DNA of 47,247 nt from Candidatus Poribacteria bacterium (GCA_022822785.1 JAJEAL010000001.1:1-47247), one strand, 5' to 3'; shown: positions 29,718 through 39,471, numbered from the stretch's first letter. A program made the numbers and translations. The notes: generated by a model not told the origin, from the sequence alone.

Positions 29718-31106
29718 ATGACAAGCGACCGCCAGCGACACGCCAACATACTCCAGCGTTGGGGGACAGTGTTAACCATATGGACCGAAAGGTGGATTCC
29801 GGATGCCCTCGTGATTGTCTGGATTCTGACTGGGGTCTGCTTTATTTTCGCCCTCATCTGGGGAGATGCTTCTCCGGTGTCAGCGGTAAAAGCATGGGGC
29901 AATGGGTTTTGGGTGCTGCTCGAATTTGGGATGCAGGTGTGTTTAACAATGATAACGGGATACATTGTCGCTAGTGCATCGCTCGTCAGGCACGCCCTTC
30001 AGAAATTGGCATCGCTACCAAATCCAGATAAACCAGCACAATCGATTATTCTGATGAGCCTATTTTCAATGGTTACCGCTTGGCTTAGCTGGGCTTTTAG
30101 TCTGATTGCGAGCGCACTGTTCGCTGTGTTCTTGGTGCATCGAAATCAAAAGGTCGATTATCGGCTGCTTGTGGCAGCAGCTTATCTCGGACTTGGGTGT
30201 ACGTGGCATGCCGGATTGTCCGCTTCCGCGCCCCTTTTAGTGAATACACCCGACAATTTTTTGATTCAGGGTGAGATTCTCCAGACCACCATCTCGACGA
30301 GCGAAACTATTTTCAGTCTGTTTAACATCGTCTTGCTTGTATTAGTCATCCTTGTGGTCACTGCAATGATGGCGGTGATGCACCCTTCGACGGAAAACAG
30401 TTACCGGATTAAGCCTGAGCTCTTAGACCAGCTGCAGTTATTCGAGACGCCTGAAAAACCAGATTTGGTGTCATCGTCAATGCGGCTGAATTGGTGGCCC
30501 GGTTTTAATTTAATTGTCGGAATCGCTGGTTTGGCTTGGCTGTTTGATAACTTCCTGCGTTTAGGTGTTGCCAATGCAATTACGCTCAACACCATAAATT
30601 TCTTTTTTTTAATGCTCGGTATCCTCCTACATTGGTATCCATGGCGATTTCTTAAAGCGGCAGAAAACGCCGGTAGGGTCGTATGGGGGGTCATCATTCA
30701 GTTTCCATTTTACGCCGGTATTTTCGGCTTATTCAAATTTACCGACCTTGCGACCGCGTTCACCAAAGCGTTCATCGCTATCGGAAGCCAACATACGTTC
30801 TTGTTGATAGCGTATTGGTATGCAGGTATCTTGAATTATTTTATTCCATCTGGCGGTTCGGAGTGGGCAGTCACAGCGCCATATCTTATACCCGCGGGGA
30901 ACGCACTTGAGATTGAAGCATCAAAATTGGTTGTTGCATACGCCTGGGGTGATATGATGACTGACATGATTCAACCTTTCTGGGCAATTGCAATGCTCGC
31001 CATCGTGAAACTAGAATTTAGAGAGATTATGGGGCGTCTCTTACTCGTTTTCTTTGTATATTTTGCGGTTACATCAGCGGCATTTTTCCTGTGGCCCCTG
31101 TTGTAG
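29718..31106 (+). CDS. atoE: short-chain fatty acid transporter, AtoE family
   Basis: A 462-residue inner-membrane permease with about twelve hydrophobic segments, for example ALVIVWILTGVCFIFALIWG and FGMQVCLTMITGYIVASASL. LLVAAAYLGLGCTWHAGLSA, then SAPLLVNTP, and YWYAGILNYFIPSGGSEWAV are typical of the AtoE family. Members are annotated as taking up acetoacetate, butyrate or similar acids. The C-terminal stretch VVAYAWGDMMTDMIQPFWAI is also conserved in the family. The substrate is inferred only from family. It is a single gene with its own promoter; no CoA-transferase is nearby. Confidence 0.88.
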   Translation: MTSDRQRHANILQRWGTVLTIWTERWIPDALVIVWILTGVCFIFALIWGDASPVSAVKAWGNGFWVLLEFGMQVCLTMITGYIVASASLVRHALQKLASLPNPDKPAQSIILMSLFSMVTAWLSWAFSLIASALFAVFLVHRNQKVDYRLLVAAAYLGLGCTWHAGLSASAPLLVNTPDNFLIQGEILQTTISTSETIFSLFNIVLLVLVILVVTAMMAVMHPSTENSYRIKPELLDQLQLFETPEKPDLVSSSMRLNWWPGFNLIVGIAGLAWLFDNFLRLGVANAITLNTINFFFLMLGILLHWYPWRFLKAAENAGRVVWGVIIQFPFYAGIFGLFKFTDLATAFTKAFIAIGSQHTFLLIAYWYAGILNYFIPSGGSEWAVTAPYLIPAGNALEIEASKLVVAYAWGDMMTDMIQPFWAIAMLAIVKLEFREIMGRLLLVFFVYFAVTSAAFFLWPLL

Positions 31107-31243
31107 AGGGCAAAATATGTAGAACAAATCGTTAAACCGCTATACGTGAAGAAGAGAGCGTGCGGAAACAACAAAATAGATATATTGATGTAACTGTAAA
31201 TAATTTTGGACCATATATTTTTAGGACCTGTGGAGGTTTAACA

Positions 31244-32335
31244 ATGACAAGGCACTTCGATTCTTTTTGGCTGTTTGTACTGATTCTACTCCTTCCAACT
31301 GACGGCTACGCTCCCTGCGTTATGTTCACACCACCAAATCAGGAATTAAACGGCACCGGGCAGCGTGCGTTTATTGCCTATGATTCGCAGACGCAAGAAG
31401 TCAACCTCGTTCCTAGCATCAACATCAGAGGTGAAGCAACAGAGTTCGCAATCGTCATCCCAACACCCTCCATTCCGAAACTTGACACAGTCAATCGGCA
31501 AATCTTTTGGGAATTGAATGACGTCACAAGGTCAGTCACCCGGTGGCGTGGAGGCGGTGGAAGTTCAGGTTGTAACGTTTTCACAACAGGGGAGAGCGAC
31601 GATGGTGTTTTCGTCACTAGTCCTAGCGAGGAGGAGGAGGGAGTTACGGTTATCTCTGAACAAAGTGTGGGAGCTTTTGATACCGTTATCCTTACCGCTG
31701 ATAATCCGATGGCGCTAACCGATTGGCTCGATAGACACGGCTATCATCACTCTATTGAAGACAATGCGATACTACAGAGCTACATCGACCAGAGATGGAT
31801 ATTCACCGCCATGCGATTAAGCGTCAATGTTGAGAGCGGTGAGCGTCATCGAGCCCACTTTTTCGACGAGCCCATTGATCCAATCTTGTTGACATATAGG
31901 GCAGAGAAGTTAATCTATCCGTTGCGCCTAACCTCGATTAGTGCACGGGAAGGCACAGATGTAACCGTATATATTCTTACCAAAAACAAAATGCACTTTC
32001 CGAGCGCAAGGATTGAGTATGCCAACCGAATCACCGACAGTGAGCGCGATGCGATTCGTCTGCGTTACCCGACTTTCGGCAGCTTTATTGGAGAGTCACG
32101 CTACTTAACTCGTCTACGTCGAAGCTTTGCCCGCACCGAAATGAATACAGATTTTGAGCTAGCTCCGCACCAAGATAACCACGAATTTCGGCGCGTCCAG
32201 TATATGGGGATTGCTTTTCTTCCCGACCTCCTGCTGCTCGGCTTGATGACAATTGGCTACTTTGCGTGGAGACGAATACAGCCGCTAAGACGTTGGTCGC
32301 AAACGATATCGACCAAATCAAAGGAGAATAACTGA
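31244..32335 (+). CDS. DUF2330 domain-containing exported protein
   Basis: A 363-residue protein with an N-terminal signal peptide (FDSFWLFVLILLLPTDGYA, then PCVMF) and a membrane anchor near the C-terminus (GIAFLPDLLLLGLMTIGYFA). Between them lies the DUF2330 region: RAFIAYDSQTQEVNLVPSIN, TEFAIVIPTPSIPKLDTVN and YHHSIEDNAILQSYIDQRW. DUF2330 is of unknown function and common in surface proteins of uncultured bacteria. The ATG at 31244 is chosen because TGGAGGTTTAACA precedes it; an earlier in-frame start lacks a ribosome site. The stop TGA is directly followed by the ATG of the next gene, so the two are coupled. Confidence 0.85.
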   Translation: MTRHFDSFWLFVLILLLPTDGYAPCVMFTPPNQELNGTGQRAFIAYDSQTQEVNLVPSINIRGEATEFAIVIPTPSIPKLDTVNRQIFWELNDVTRSVTRWRGGGGSSGCNVFTTGESDDGVFVTSPSEEEEGVTVISEQSVGAFDTVILTADNPMALTDWLDRHGYHHSIEDNAILQSYIDQRWIFTAMRLSVNVESGERHRAHFFDEPIDPILLTYRAEKLIYPLRLTSISAREGTDVTVYILTKNKMHFPSARIEYANRITDSERDAIRLRYPTFGSFIGESRYLTRLRRSFARTEMNTDFELAPHQDNHEFRRVQYMGIAFLPDLLLLGLMTIGYFAWRRIQPLRRWSQTISTKSKENN

Positions 32336-32968
32336 ATGGATTCTCAATGTCGTAGATTCATCATACTGTTCGGATTTGTGTGTATCGCTTTCATCTTTCC
32401 ATGCGTTTCGTCCGCTAGGTTCCAAGAAGGTGTCGGACTATACGCTGGGTTCCATAGCCCAGTAGAGTCTAGCACCGATAGTATATACGGAAGCGTCCCT
32501 ATGTTCGGGCTGCAATATAAACTTGCGGTTTCGACCCACACGGGGTTAGCAGCATCAATCGGTGTTCTACAGAAACAGGGGGATCCGTATAACGATAACA
32601 CCTTCATCGGCACAGATTCCTCATCCAGTATGACATTTGTCCCGGTTGAGATTAGTTATATTATCAATCTCATATCAAACCTCCCCGAAACAGCACGGCG
32701 AATTCATAGTTTGTACATTGGTTTGGGTGTTAATCATATTTGGACCCGTGAACGAGCACCCGGATCACCGCTCGCTCAAGGCAGTACCTTTGGTAGTCAG
32801 CTCCTAGCTGGTACCACCTTCTCAATATCGAAAAACTTCGTTTTGGGTTTAGAATTCAAATATATGAGAAATCGACCGCTCATGAAGTTGGATTCGGGCC
32901 GCAACTATCGTGTACGACTCGATGGCGCACAGGCTCAAACCACATTTGTCTGGCATTTTGGACGTTAG
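32336..32968 (+). CDS. predicted outer-membrane beta-barrel protein
   Basis: A 210-residue exported protein. The signal peptide is IILFGFVCIAFIFPCVSSA, after which alternating hydrophobic strands follow (GVGLYAGFHSP, GLQYKLAVSTHTGLAASIGV, YIGLGVNHIWT, FVLGLEFKYM). It ends TTFVWHFGR, with aromatic residues near the terminus as in outer-membrane barrels. It suggests a Gram-negative-type envelope. AAGGAG lies within the end of the DUF2330 gene. It is translationally coupled to that gene, so the two probably form an envelope pair of unknown role. Confidence 0.75.
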   Translation: MDSQCRRFIILFGFVCIAFIFPCVSSARFQEGVGLYAGFHSPVESSTDSIYGSVPMFGLQYKLAVSTHTGLAASIGVLQKQGDPYNDNTFIGTDSSSSMTFVPVEISYIINLISNLPETARRIHSLYIGLGVNHIWTRERAPGSPLAQGSTFGSQLLAGTTFSISKNFVLGLEFKYMRNRPLMKLDSGRNYRVRLDGAQAQTTFVWHFGR

Positions 32969-33162
32969 CGGTTTGTGCGGGTAGTTATAGCGATGGCATC
33001 GCGAATTCCAACATTAAGCAGCTGCCCAAAGATGTGCCCAGTGATTGATTTACCCACTTGCTAGCGGCCTGTTTATACGCAGCAAGTTAAAATAGATATC
33101 AGCGTATCGCGGCAAAAATAAGCGTGAACATGTAATTTTATTGCTATTCCTGTATCAACTCA

Positions 33163-33171
33163 TGGTATAAT
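33163..33171 (+). promoter_or_regulatory. extended -10 promoter element
   Basis: TGGTATAAT is a perfect TGn extended -10, 52 bases before the next ATG. TTGCTA at 33141-33146 is 19 bases upstream, too far for an ideal -35. I see nothing else in 32969-33162. Confidence 0.55.
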
Positions 33172-33223
33172 CATTCTTGATTTTAATATAGCTCAGATTG
33201 TTTTAACAGGGGAGGAAACCAAA

Positions 33224-34885
33224 ATGGTAGACGACAGCAGAGAAGAACACCGAATGATCATTTTTGGCAATGACAGTGACCCCGTCCAAGAACATCTGAT
33301 TCGAGGAAATAGCGTAGATAGAAGCTTTTCTACGCCAAACGGTATTCTAGAGCGAAAAATACATGACGAATCCTATACAGTCACACTGTATGCATTGCTA
33401 AAAGATTATGGACTAATCCCGGTTTTTCGGATTAAGCCCAGAATACGATTCCGCCGATTTAACTATGATAACCAAGCTTCAAGTGCACCACTCCGTTACA
33501 ACTTTAAGGACATTGTTGATTTTGCCGAAGTCAAACGCGGTATCGAATCGGGTGAACCCGTAGATAATACGATTCAGGAACAGGTTTTCGGAGATGCGCC
33601 TACCCTTAAAGGTTTGTCAGAGGATCCTGCACTACAATTGGTCTCGCAGCGAGACCTGTTTTTACGGAATCCCCCTTTTAAAACCAAAACCAAGGTTTTC
33701 GGCGGCGAGGACGATGATACACACGGGATTCCAATCGGGAAATTCCTTGATGCTCTCAACTATCCTGCACAAACCCAATCCATCTTTAAGCCCTTTCCGC
33801 AGGGGACAGCGTTCGCCACGGATCTCCGAGAAGCGTTAGAACCGTTCGATCACTTGGAATTTCAGTTTGGTATCTACTCACGATATGAACGGCGAGATTG
33901 TGTGCTAGCCAGTGATATCTCTAAAGCAGCAGGGGGATATCGCACTACCTTTGATCCGTGGACAGTATTAGGGTATATCCACGCTAATGGTCAGACACAA
34001 CAACTTCAAATTCTTGCCCATGAGAGAGGTACACGATGGGAACATAAAATTATGATTGAAGAAATGGACGTTCCCACGCTTGAGCTAATCTCTCAAAAGA
34101 TTCGCACCTTACGACAGGATAACCTCATCGGTCGGGTACTGTCCAAAAGTCAGACCGCTTTAACGCTCCTAGCAAACGCACAAGAAGGGCGAGTCAATGC
34201 AACGAACGACCTGTTTGTTGATTACGAATTAAAGTTAGAAATGCCGCTCCCAAGAGACAGATTCTCTGACATTGAATATCGAAGGAAATTACGAGCTGCG
34301 TTTAACTCGAATGGTCAATATCAGCTTCACCCATTCAATAAGAATATTGTTGAAAGACATCTTAACCTCGCGAAAGGCATCAACAATAGTGTGGTATATA
34401 CGCTGGATAACGTCTATCTGATGCAAGCACCGACTTCGCAAAAGGTTAAAGAAGAGGATATAGTCATCACAAGAACCCCAATTCGTGAAAGAGTCATTAT
34501 GCGGTCAGCACAGGATCTGAGGGATCGCATGCCAACAAATGGATTTGAGAACTGTTGGAATGAGTCCATTGATGAAGCGGGGTATACGATTATCAACAAG
34601 GCAAGTGACAGATGTTATACTGTCAGTTACGGCAGGAAAAAAACTGGAAATATCCTTGATGGCACAGTGACAAGACATCCCTCAGAACATTACGTTTCAA
34701 TTAAATATCTGGGAATCGTTCCTGAACGTTACAGAGATTTCATCTCCAAGACTGCCAAGGGCACTGAGAGGAAAAGAAGCCTGCCACCACGTACCCTGTT
34801 TAATATGGTTGCCACGCGTGAAGATAAAGTCATTCGGGAAATGAAGACTCTAATGGCCTATCTAAAAAACAAACGATTAATCTAA
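33224..34885 (+). CDS. uncharacterised 553-residue protein
   Basis: No confident family. The ATG follows GGGGAGGAAACCAAA. There is no signal peptide or membrane segment; the protein is charged and soluble. The N-terminal third is basic and strand-rich (GLIPVFRIKPRIRFRRFNYD). The central region YSRYERRDCVLASD, YRTTFDPWTVLGYI, WEHKIMIEEMDVPTLELISQ and LIGRVLSKSQTALTLL loosely follows the order of CYTH/VTC triphosphate-tunnel domains (ER..., RxTFD, ExK, then SKS). That resemblance is weak and could be chance. The C-terminal half includes RTPIRERVIMRSAQDLRDRM and ends basic. It stands alone with its own promoter. Confidence 0.6.
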   Translation: MVDDSREEHRMIIFGNDSDPVQEHLIRGNSVDRSFSTPNGILERKIHDESYTVTLYALLKDYGLIPVFRIKPRIRFRRFNYDNQASSAPLRYNFKDIVDFAEVKRGIESGEPVDNTIQEQVFGDAPTLKGLSEDPALQLVSQRDLFLRNPPFKTKTKVFGGEDDDTHGIPIGKFLDALNYPAQTQSIFKPFPQGTAFATDLREALEPFDHLEFQFGIYSRYERRDCVLASDISKAAGGYRTTFDPWTVLGYIHANGQTQQLQILAHERGTRWEHKIMIEEMDVPTLELISQKIRTLRQDNLIGRVLSKSQTALTLLANAQEGRVNATNDLFVDYELKLEMPLPRDRFSDIEYRRKLRAAFNSNGQYQLHPFNKNIVERHLNLAKGINNSVVYTLDNVYLMQAPTSQKVKEEDIVITRTPIRERVIMRSAQDLRDRMPTNGFENCWNESIDEAGYTIINKASDRCYTVSYGRKKTGNILDGTVTRHPSEHYVSIKYLGIVPERYRDFISKTAKGTERKRSLPPRTLFNMVATREDKVIREMKTLMAYLKNKRLI

Positions 34886-34945
34886 GGCGATTCGACTCCT
34901 CCCCTAGTCCCGCAAAGCATTGCACAAATAGGAGCAGCCAAACCG

Positions 34946-36064
34946 GTGATTGAGATTCTGGGTACTGGTCACATTTACCGCAATCCGAAGCCACACCTTC
35001 GCGCTCGACATGCATGGCATCCAACATTGGTAGTTGTTGACCGAAACGAACTCATTGCTGCGTTTGACATTGGGGAAGCCGTTGAGAGCTTAGATTATCG
35101 TACTTATATCAGCCGCAGCCGTGACGGTGGAGGGACTTGGAACGTGCCTGTGCCGATGTTTCCTGATGACCTGATTCAGCATCCGACGAGGCGCATCACG
35201 CACATCGCACGACCGAGGCGGATGTCCGACGGCGACCTGGTCGCATTTATTGCCCGCTTCTACCGCGATGACCCCGAACAGGGCATCTGGAATCCGGACA
35301 CGACCGGCTTGGTTGAGATGGACCTGATGGTAGCGCGGAGTTCAGATGACGGTTCGACTTGGGGACAACCCCAGTGCATCATACCACCTCTAGGGGGACA
35401 ACCCTTTGAAATTTGTCACACCATTATCGAGTTATCGGATGGACGATGGTTAGCTCCGGTGTCATGCCTACGACGCTGGAACGGAGCAGCGCCCCATGGC
35501 CTGAAGGTTATCGGGCTGGTTTCCACTGATCAGGGACGGACTTGGCCCACGTACATGGACATCCTTGATGATTACCCCAACGGGATTGTCCATTTTGAGC
35601 AATCCGTTGTCCAATTGGCAGATGAGCGCCTACTTGCTGTTGGGTGGGCCTTCAATGAACGTAGCGGCAAGACCAAGGCAGTCAACTACGCAGTCAGTGA
35701 CGATGGTAAGACGTTTTCCACTCCGCCACGTCCGACAGGTTTGAGTGGAGAGACCAGCAAGCTCTTGGCGTTGCCGGATGGACGCGTCGTCTGTGTCTAC
35801 CGCGGCATTGACCCATCCGGTTTGTGCGGCACCATAGCCTATCTTGACGGAGAGGAATGGCGGCACGACGAACCGCAGGTCCTGTGGCAGGGCGACAGCC
35901 TCACGAAAATGTTTGGGGAGGCAACCGCGACGGAAGAACTGCGCTCACTGAAGCTCGGCTGTCCGAATCTCGCGCTGCTGCCCGATGGCGATGTGCTAGT
36001 TGCGTTTTGGTGCCATGAGGATGAGGTCTACAACATCCGCTGGATACGCCTTGCGGTCAGTTGA
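34946..36064 (+). CDS. sialidase-like (BNR/Asp-box) beta-propeller protein
   Basis: 372 residues with a GTG start (AGGAG 11 bases ahead). Four Asp-box motifs (S-x-D-x-G-x-T-W/F) are visible: SRSRDGGGTWNVP, RSSDDGSTWGQP, STDQGRTWPTY and SDDGKTFSTP. They mark blades of a six-bladed sialidase fold. TIIELSDGRWLAPVSCLRRW and EQSVVQLADERLLAVGWAFN are typical of exo-alpha-sialidase-like families. The absence of a signal peptide means a cytoplasmic enzyme, perhaps a hydrolase or lyase acting on imported sugar. The true substrate is unknown. It is convergent with the Gfo/Idh gene. I see nothing notable in the 212 bases that follow. Confidence 0.85.
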   Translation: MIEILGTGHIYRNPKPHLRARHAWHPTLVVVDRNELIAAFDIGEAVESLDYRTYISRSRDGGGTWNVPVPMFPDDLIQHPTRRITHIARPRRMSDGDLVAFIARFYRDDPEQGIWNPDTTGLVEMDLMVARSSDDGSTWGQPQCIIPPLGGQPFEICHTIIELSDGRWLAPVSCLRRWNGAAPHGLKVIGLVSTDQGRTWPTYMDILDDYPNGIVHFEQSVVQLADERLLAVGWAFNERSGKTKAVNYAVSDDGKTFSTPPRPTGLSGETSKLLALPDGRVVCVYRGIDPSGLCGTIAYLDGEEWRHDEPQVLWQGDSLTKMFGEATATEELRSLKLGCPNLALLPDGDVLVAFWCHEDEVYNIRWIRLAVS

Positions 36065-36276
36065 GGTGGCAGAGCATGTTATCATTATTCCGATTCTAAA
36101 TACCAGCCATCAAGGGCAAGGAATAGGGCTATTCAGTTTTTGGCTTTTTACTCATTTTGTTTGAAAAATCGGAGTCGGGAAGTTGTTTCTAGGGCAAAGT
36201 GTCGGGATTGGGAAATCCATCCTACAGAAAAACTAAATGACCTTGGGCAAGGAACTGGAATTCCATCCGCTATCGC

Positions 36277-37356
36277 TCATGAATATGATCGTCCGCCCGC
36301 ATATATCCCATCAACAATAGCCTGATCTGTCCACATCTCCTTCGGTGTAATGAGTGGAGACGTTTTGCCGAGGGCACAATCGATAAAATGAAGCACTTCG
36401 GTACGGGTTCGTACTCTGGGGTTATCTTCAAACGTGTCGGCGATGCCGGGAGCTACCTCCTCAGTCACATCTACATAATCACCGTCCCGCCACGTCAATA
36501 ACTGAAACGGCGACAGTGAAGCATAGCCTTCCGTTCCCCACACATCAACGCCGTTATCCCCGACTTTCGGGGGTGCCAACCACATACTCTCAACCGACAA
36601 CGTAACATCATCGGCAAAGGTGACATAACCGCTCACCAAATCTTCGACATCGTAAGTGTCTCCGACCGCTTCCAGATCCGGGGGCAGCGTGGGCAGATCG
36701 CCAAAACGTGCACTCGCCCGACCCTCTACGGAGAGGAGGGGCGGACAACCGAGGAACCAAACCCCCAGGTCCAGCGTATGCACACCGGTACTGGCGAGTG
36801 AGCCGCCCCCGGACCGGGACTTGATGTAGTGGGGTCCCCATACTGGGATGCTTCCTGCGTGTATCCAAGTGCGTGCGAAGCGGGGTGTTCCCAAACCGCC
36901 GCTACGGATAAATTTATGCGCCGCCTGTGCATCCTTCCTGAAGCGGAAATTATATCCGACCATCAGCATCCGGTCTGCCCCCTCCGCTGCTTGAAGCATC
37001 GCTTCGGCATCAGCGAGTGAGGGCGCCATCGGCTTGGCCGCCAACACGTGGGCACCGCTATTGAGTGCGGCAATGGTCACGGTGGGGCGGACATCTGCCA
37101 TTGTCCCAACCATGACCACATCAAGAGATTCTTTGTCAAACATCTCTTGGTAGTCGGTGTAGGTTGCCGCGCGTGGTCGCTGTGGGTGCACATCGAACAG
37201 GTCGCGAGCGACTGTTTCAGCACGTTCTAAATCGACATCGCACACCGCAGTCAGGTTGGCGTCTGGATGATCAACTACATTGTCTGAGTAGGCGTGGCGC
37301 CCAAAGGAGCCGCAGCCTACAACACCGACGCGCAATGGACGAGAGACGTTGTTCAT
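36277..37356 (-). CDS. Gfo/Idh/MocA family oxidoreductase
   Basis: A 359-residue NAD(P)-dependent dehydrogenase. The fingerprint is VGVVGCGSFGRHAYSDNVVD. The catalytic-lysine motif is VLAAKPMAPSLADAEAMLQA. The C-terminal domain has GGGSLASTGVHTLDLGVWFL, with the histidine and aspartate of the active-site helix. A perfect AGGAGG lies before the ATG. It begins a minus-strand run that continues with PhyH, Ldh2 and M32 genes upstream, spaced by 65-100 bases and possibly one transcript. Low sequence similarity to the enzyme at 27524 implies a different substrate. Confidence 0.92.
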   Translation of the reverse strand: MNNVSRPLRVGVVGCGSFGRHAYSDNVVDHPDANLTAVCDVDLERAETVARDLFDVHPQRPRAATYTDYQEMFDKESLDVVMVGTMADVRPTVTIAALNSGAHVLAAKPMAPSLADAEAMLQAAEGADRMLMVGYNFRFRKDAQAAHKFIRSGGLGTPRFARTWIHAGSIPVWGPHYIKSRSGGGSLASTGVHTLDLGVWFLGCPPLLSVEGRASARFGDLPTLPPDLEAVGDTYDVEDLVSGYVTFADDVTLSVESMWLAPPKVGDNGVDVWGTEGYASLSPFQLLTWRDGDYVDVTEEVAPGIADTFEDNPRVRTRTEVLHFIDCALGKTSPLITPKEMWTDQAIVDGIYAGGRSYS

Positions 37357-37421
37357 GTTGCCTCCTCAAAAGTTAGGACCTAGCATTAAAGTCAAGGCAG
37401 GTAATATGAAGCAGATGTTGG

Positions 37422-38243
37422 TCACGCTTCCACCGAACCTGGTGCATCAAAGTAGCCGACCTCTGTCAGACGGTCAATCCACACTTGACGGGCTAAGCTG
37501 CCATGCGGATTGGACATCCACTGTTTCGAGTATAGATACTGCCGTTTGGGATTGAATGCCTTGACCCCGGCTTGAGCGTTACCTTCCCCTTGCCTACGAA
37601 GTGCTTCAACTTCAGCGGAATTCTTCGGATTTGAGTAATAGACGACCGTACACATCTGGCGGTCATTGCTGCCGCCAAACGATGCGTGCCACATGCGAAG
37701 GTCGAACGCGACGACATCTCCCGGCTCAGAAGAGAGCGCGGTACACGGTACTTGTTCTAACGGCAGCGACCGGACACCATCGGCGAACTCGTCATCATTA
37801 GGGAGTCGATGTGTGCCGGGAATGACACGCAAAGCCCCTGTATTCTCGTCCACCGGTTCTAGGTAAAATGCAAACTTCACGCCGTATTGATCAACGGTAC
37901 CGGTATCGCGGTGCCAACGTGTGTCGCCGGTATAGCGATTGGCGTCTGTGCCGATACCGAGCACATCGTCACCGTACAACTGTTTAGCAACAGTCAAAAA
38001 GCGCGGGTCTTCCATCAGGCTCGCAAAGAAAGGGGTATCTTCGTCCGTCATCGGTGTCCAGTGGCGTTCCGAGCCATCGTATGGTCTGTGCGCGTACTGC
38101 TCTGCCATAGTCGTATCAAACTCTTTGCGGATCGTTGCGAGTTCATCGGCTGAGAACAGCTGCTTCAGTACCGTATAGCCAAACGTCTTGTGGAAGTCGA
38201 TCTGATCCGCTGTAAGCCCTATTGTGTTGGTAGTTTGATTCAC
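37422..38243 (-). CDS. phytanoyl-CoA dioxygenase (PhyH) family protein
   Basis: A 273-residue Fe(II)/2-oxoglutarate oxygenase with all expected residues. The iron ligands H-x-D are in TRWHRDTGTVDQYG and the distal histidine is in FDLRMWHASFGGSNDRQM, where the arginine two residues before QM can bind 2-oxoglutarate. GALRVIPGTHRLPND is the family strand. The N-terminus DQIDFHKTFGYTVLKQLF is typical. The GTG start has GGAAGGAGATACGAAC upstream. It is the third PhyH gene in the window and the best conserved. It lies between a Gfo/Idh dehydrogenase and an Ldh2-type dehydrogenase, so it may hydroxylate an intermediate of the same pathway. Confidence 0.92.
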   Translation of the reverse strand: MNQTTNTIGLTADQIDFHKTFGYTVLKQLFSADELATIRKEFDTTMAEQYAHRPYDGSERHWTPMTDEDTPFFASLMEDPRFLTVAKQLYGDDVLGIGTDANRYTGDTRWHRDTGTVDQYGVKFAFYLEPVDENTGALRVIPGTHRLPNDDEFADGVRSLPLEQVPCTALSSEPGDVVAFDLRMWHASFGGSNDRQMCTVVYYSNPKNSAEVEALRRQGEGNAQAGVKAFNPKRQYLYSKQWMSNPHGSLARQVWIDRLTEVGYFDAPGSVEA

Positions 38244-38344
38244 GTTCGTATCTCCTTCCGTACCTTAACCTTGAGGAAAATTCGACCCTTTTAGTAGAGT
38301 TAAATTTTTTTCGGTGAGCACACTTCAATTGCGTAGTAATCTAC

Positions 38345-39391
38345 CTAAGGAACCTCCACACCTAATGATGTCGCTGTCTCGGTGACGGACTGCCAAATAT
38401 CTTCAGCAATAGGGATGCCATCGCGTCGGCGGACGGCGCGTGTCCGAACCTCCGGATCGCCGGGCATCAGGACTTCATCGAAGCCGGGTGCCGGTGGAAT
38501 CGCCCGGATTCGACGTCCCATCTCATCGGCGCGATCCGCATAATCTGAGAACGACTGGAATAGATCCGCTTTGAAAGCGATAAATGTTACGCCTTGGTGC
38601 CGCATAATCGGACCGCCATGTTTGGGATCGACAAAAGCGTCCGCCCCTGTGAAGATTCGTCCAAGAAACTCTGTCGCCATCATCAAGGCATACCCCTTGT
38701 GTCCACCAAACGGGACATGTCCGCCTCCGTTGACGAAATCGTTCGCATCCGTGCTGGGATTCCCATCTTTGTCAACAATACAGTTAGGTGGCAGCGGTTC
38801 CCCTCTGCGTTGCGCGTTGAGAACTTTGACACCCGAAACCGCCGCTGTTGCGAAATCGAACATCATTCGTGGTCCGTCGCCGGACGGAAAACCCATCGCT
38901 AAGGGATTGGTATGAAGGACTGTCTCTCTGCCGCCGTAAGGAACGGTCGCCGGTTCTTCCTCGGAGTATCCACCCGCCCAGACCATAGCAATCAGTCCTT
39001 CAGACGCCGCCATCTCGACATAATGCCCTAACCGCCCGATATGATCCGCTTGAACAAGCCCGACCACGGCGATGTCATTCTCTTTTGCCTTTGTTATTGC
39101 GACTTCCATCGCATATTTGGCAGCAACCTGACCGAAAGTCCAATTCCCTGTCACTCGGACGCTTGTGACTGTTTCATGTAAGATCTCCGGGTGGGCGGTC
39201 GCTACAATCTCACCGGATTGGGAGGATTCCACATAGCGCGGCAAATGCCAGATGCCGTGTGTATCAACGCCGCTAAGATTTGCCAAAACCAAATGTTCCG
39301 CAACGTCCTGCGCGTTTTGTTCATCCGCACCTGCGGCTAAGAGAACGTCCTTGACCAGTTGATGAATTTCGCCTGCTGTCTTGATTATCAT
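38345..39391 (-). CDS. malate/L-lactate dehydrogenase (Ldh2) family oxidoreductase
   Basis: A 348-residue NAD(P)-dependent 2-hydroxyacid dehydrogenase of the Ldh2/YlbC/ComC fold, unrelated to classical LDH. DTHGIWHLPRYVE holds the catalytic histidine. HTNPLAMGFPSGDGPRMMFD, FATAAVSGVKVL and GHVPFGGHKGYALMMATEFL are family motifs for coenzyme and substrate binding. Members act on malate, lactate, ureidoglycolate, sulfolactate or 2,3-diketogulonate, and the choice here is open. The ATG at 39391 has AGGAGAGATCA just upstream and is preferred over an ATG five codons earlier that overlaps it. Confidence 0.92.
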   Translation of the reverse strand: MIIKTAGEIHQLVKDVLLAAGADEQNAQDVAEHLVLANLSGVDTHGIWHLPRYVESSQSGEIVATAHPEILHETVTSVRVTGNWTFGQVAAKYAMEVAITKAKENDIAVVGLVQADHIGRLGHYVEMAASEGLIAMVWAGGYSEEEPATVPYGGRETVLHTNPLAMGFPSGDGPRMMFDFATAAVSGVKVLNAQRRGEPLPPNCIVDKDGNPSTDANDFVNGGGHVPFGGHKGYALMMATEFLGRIFTGADAFVDPKHGGPIMRHQGVTFIAFKADLFQSFSDYADRADEMGRRIRAIPPAPGFDEVLMPGDPEVRTRAVRRRDGIPIAEDIWQSVTETATSLGVEVP

Positions 39392-39471
39392 TGATCTCTC
39401 CTGCATCGTACTGTTTGGACTTCCAGACGCTCTAGTTTTGCGGGACGGATTGAAATTTGCTCCACAAACGA

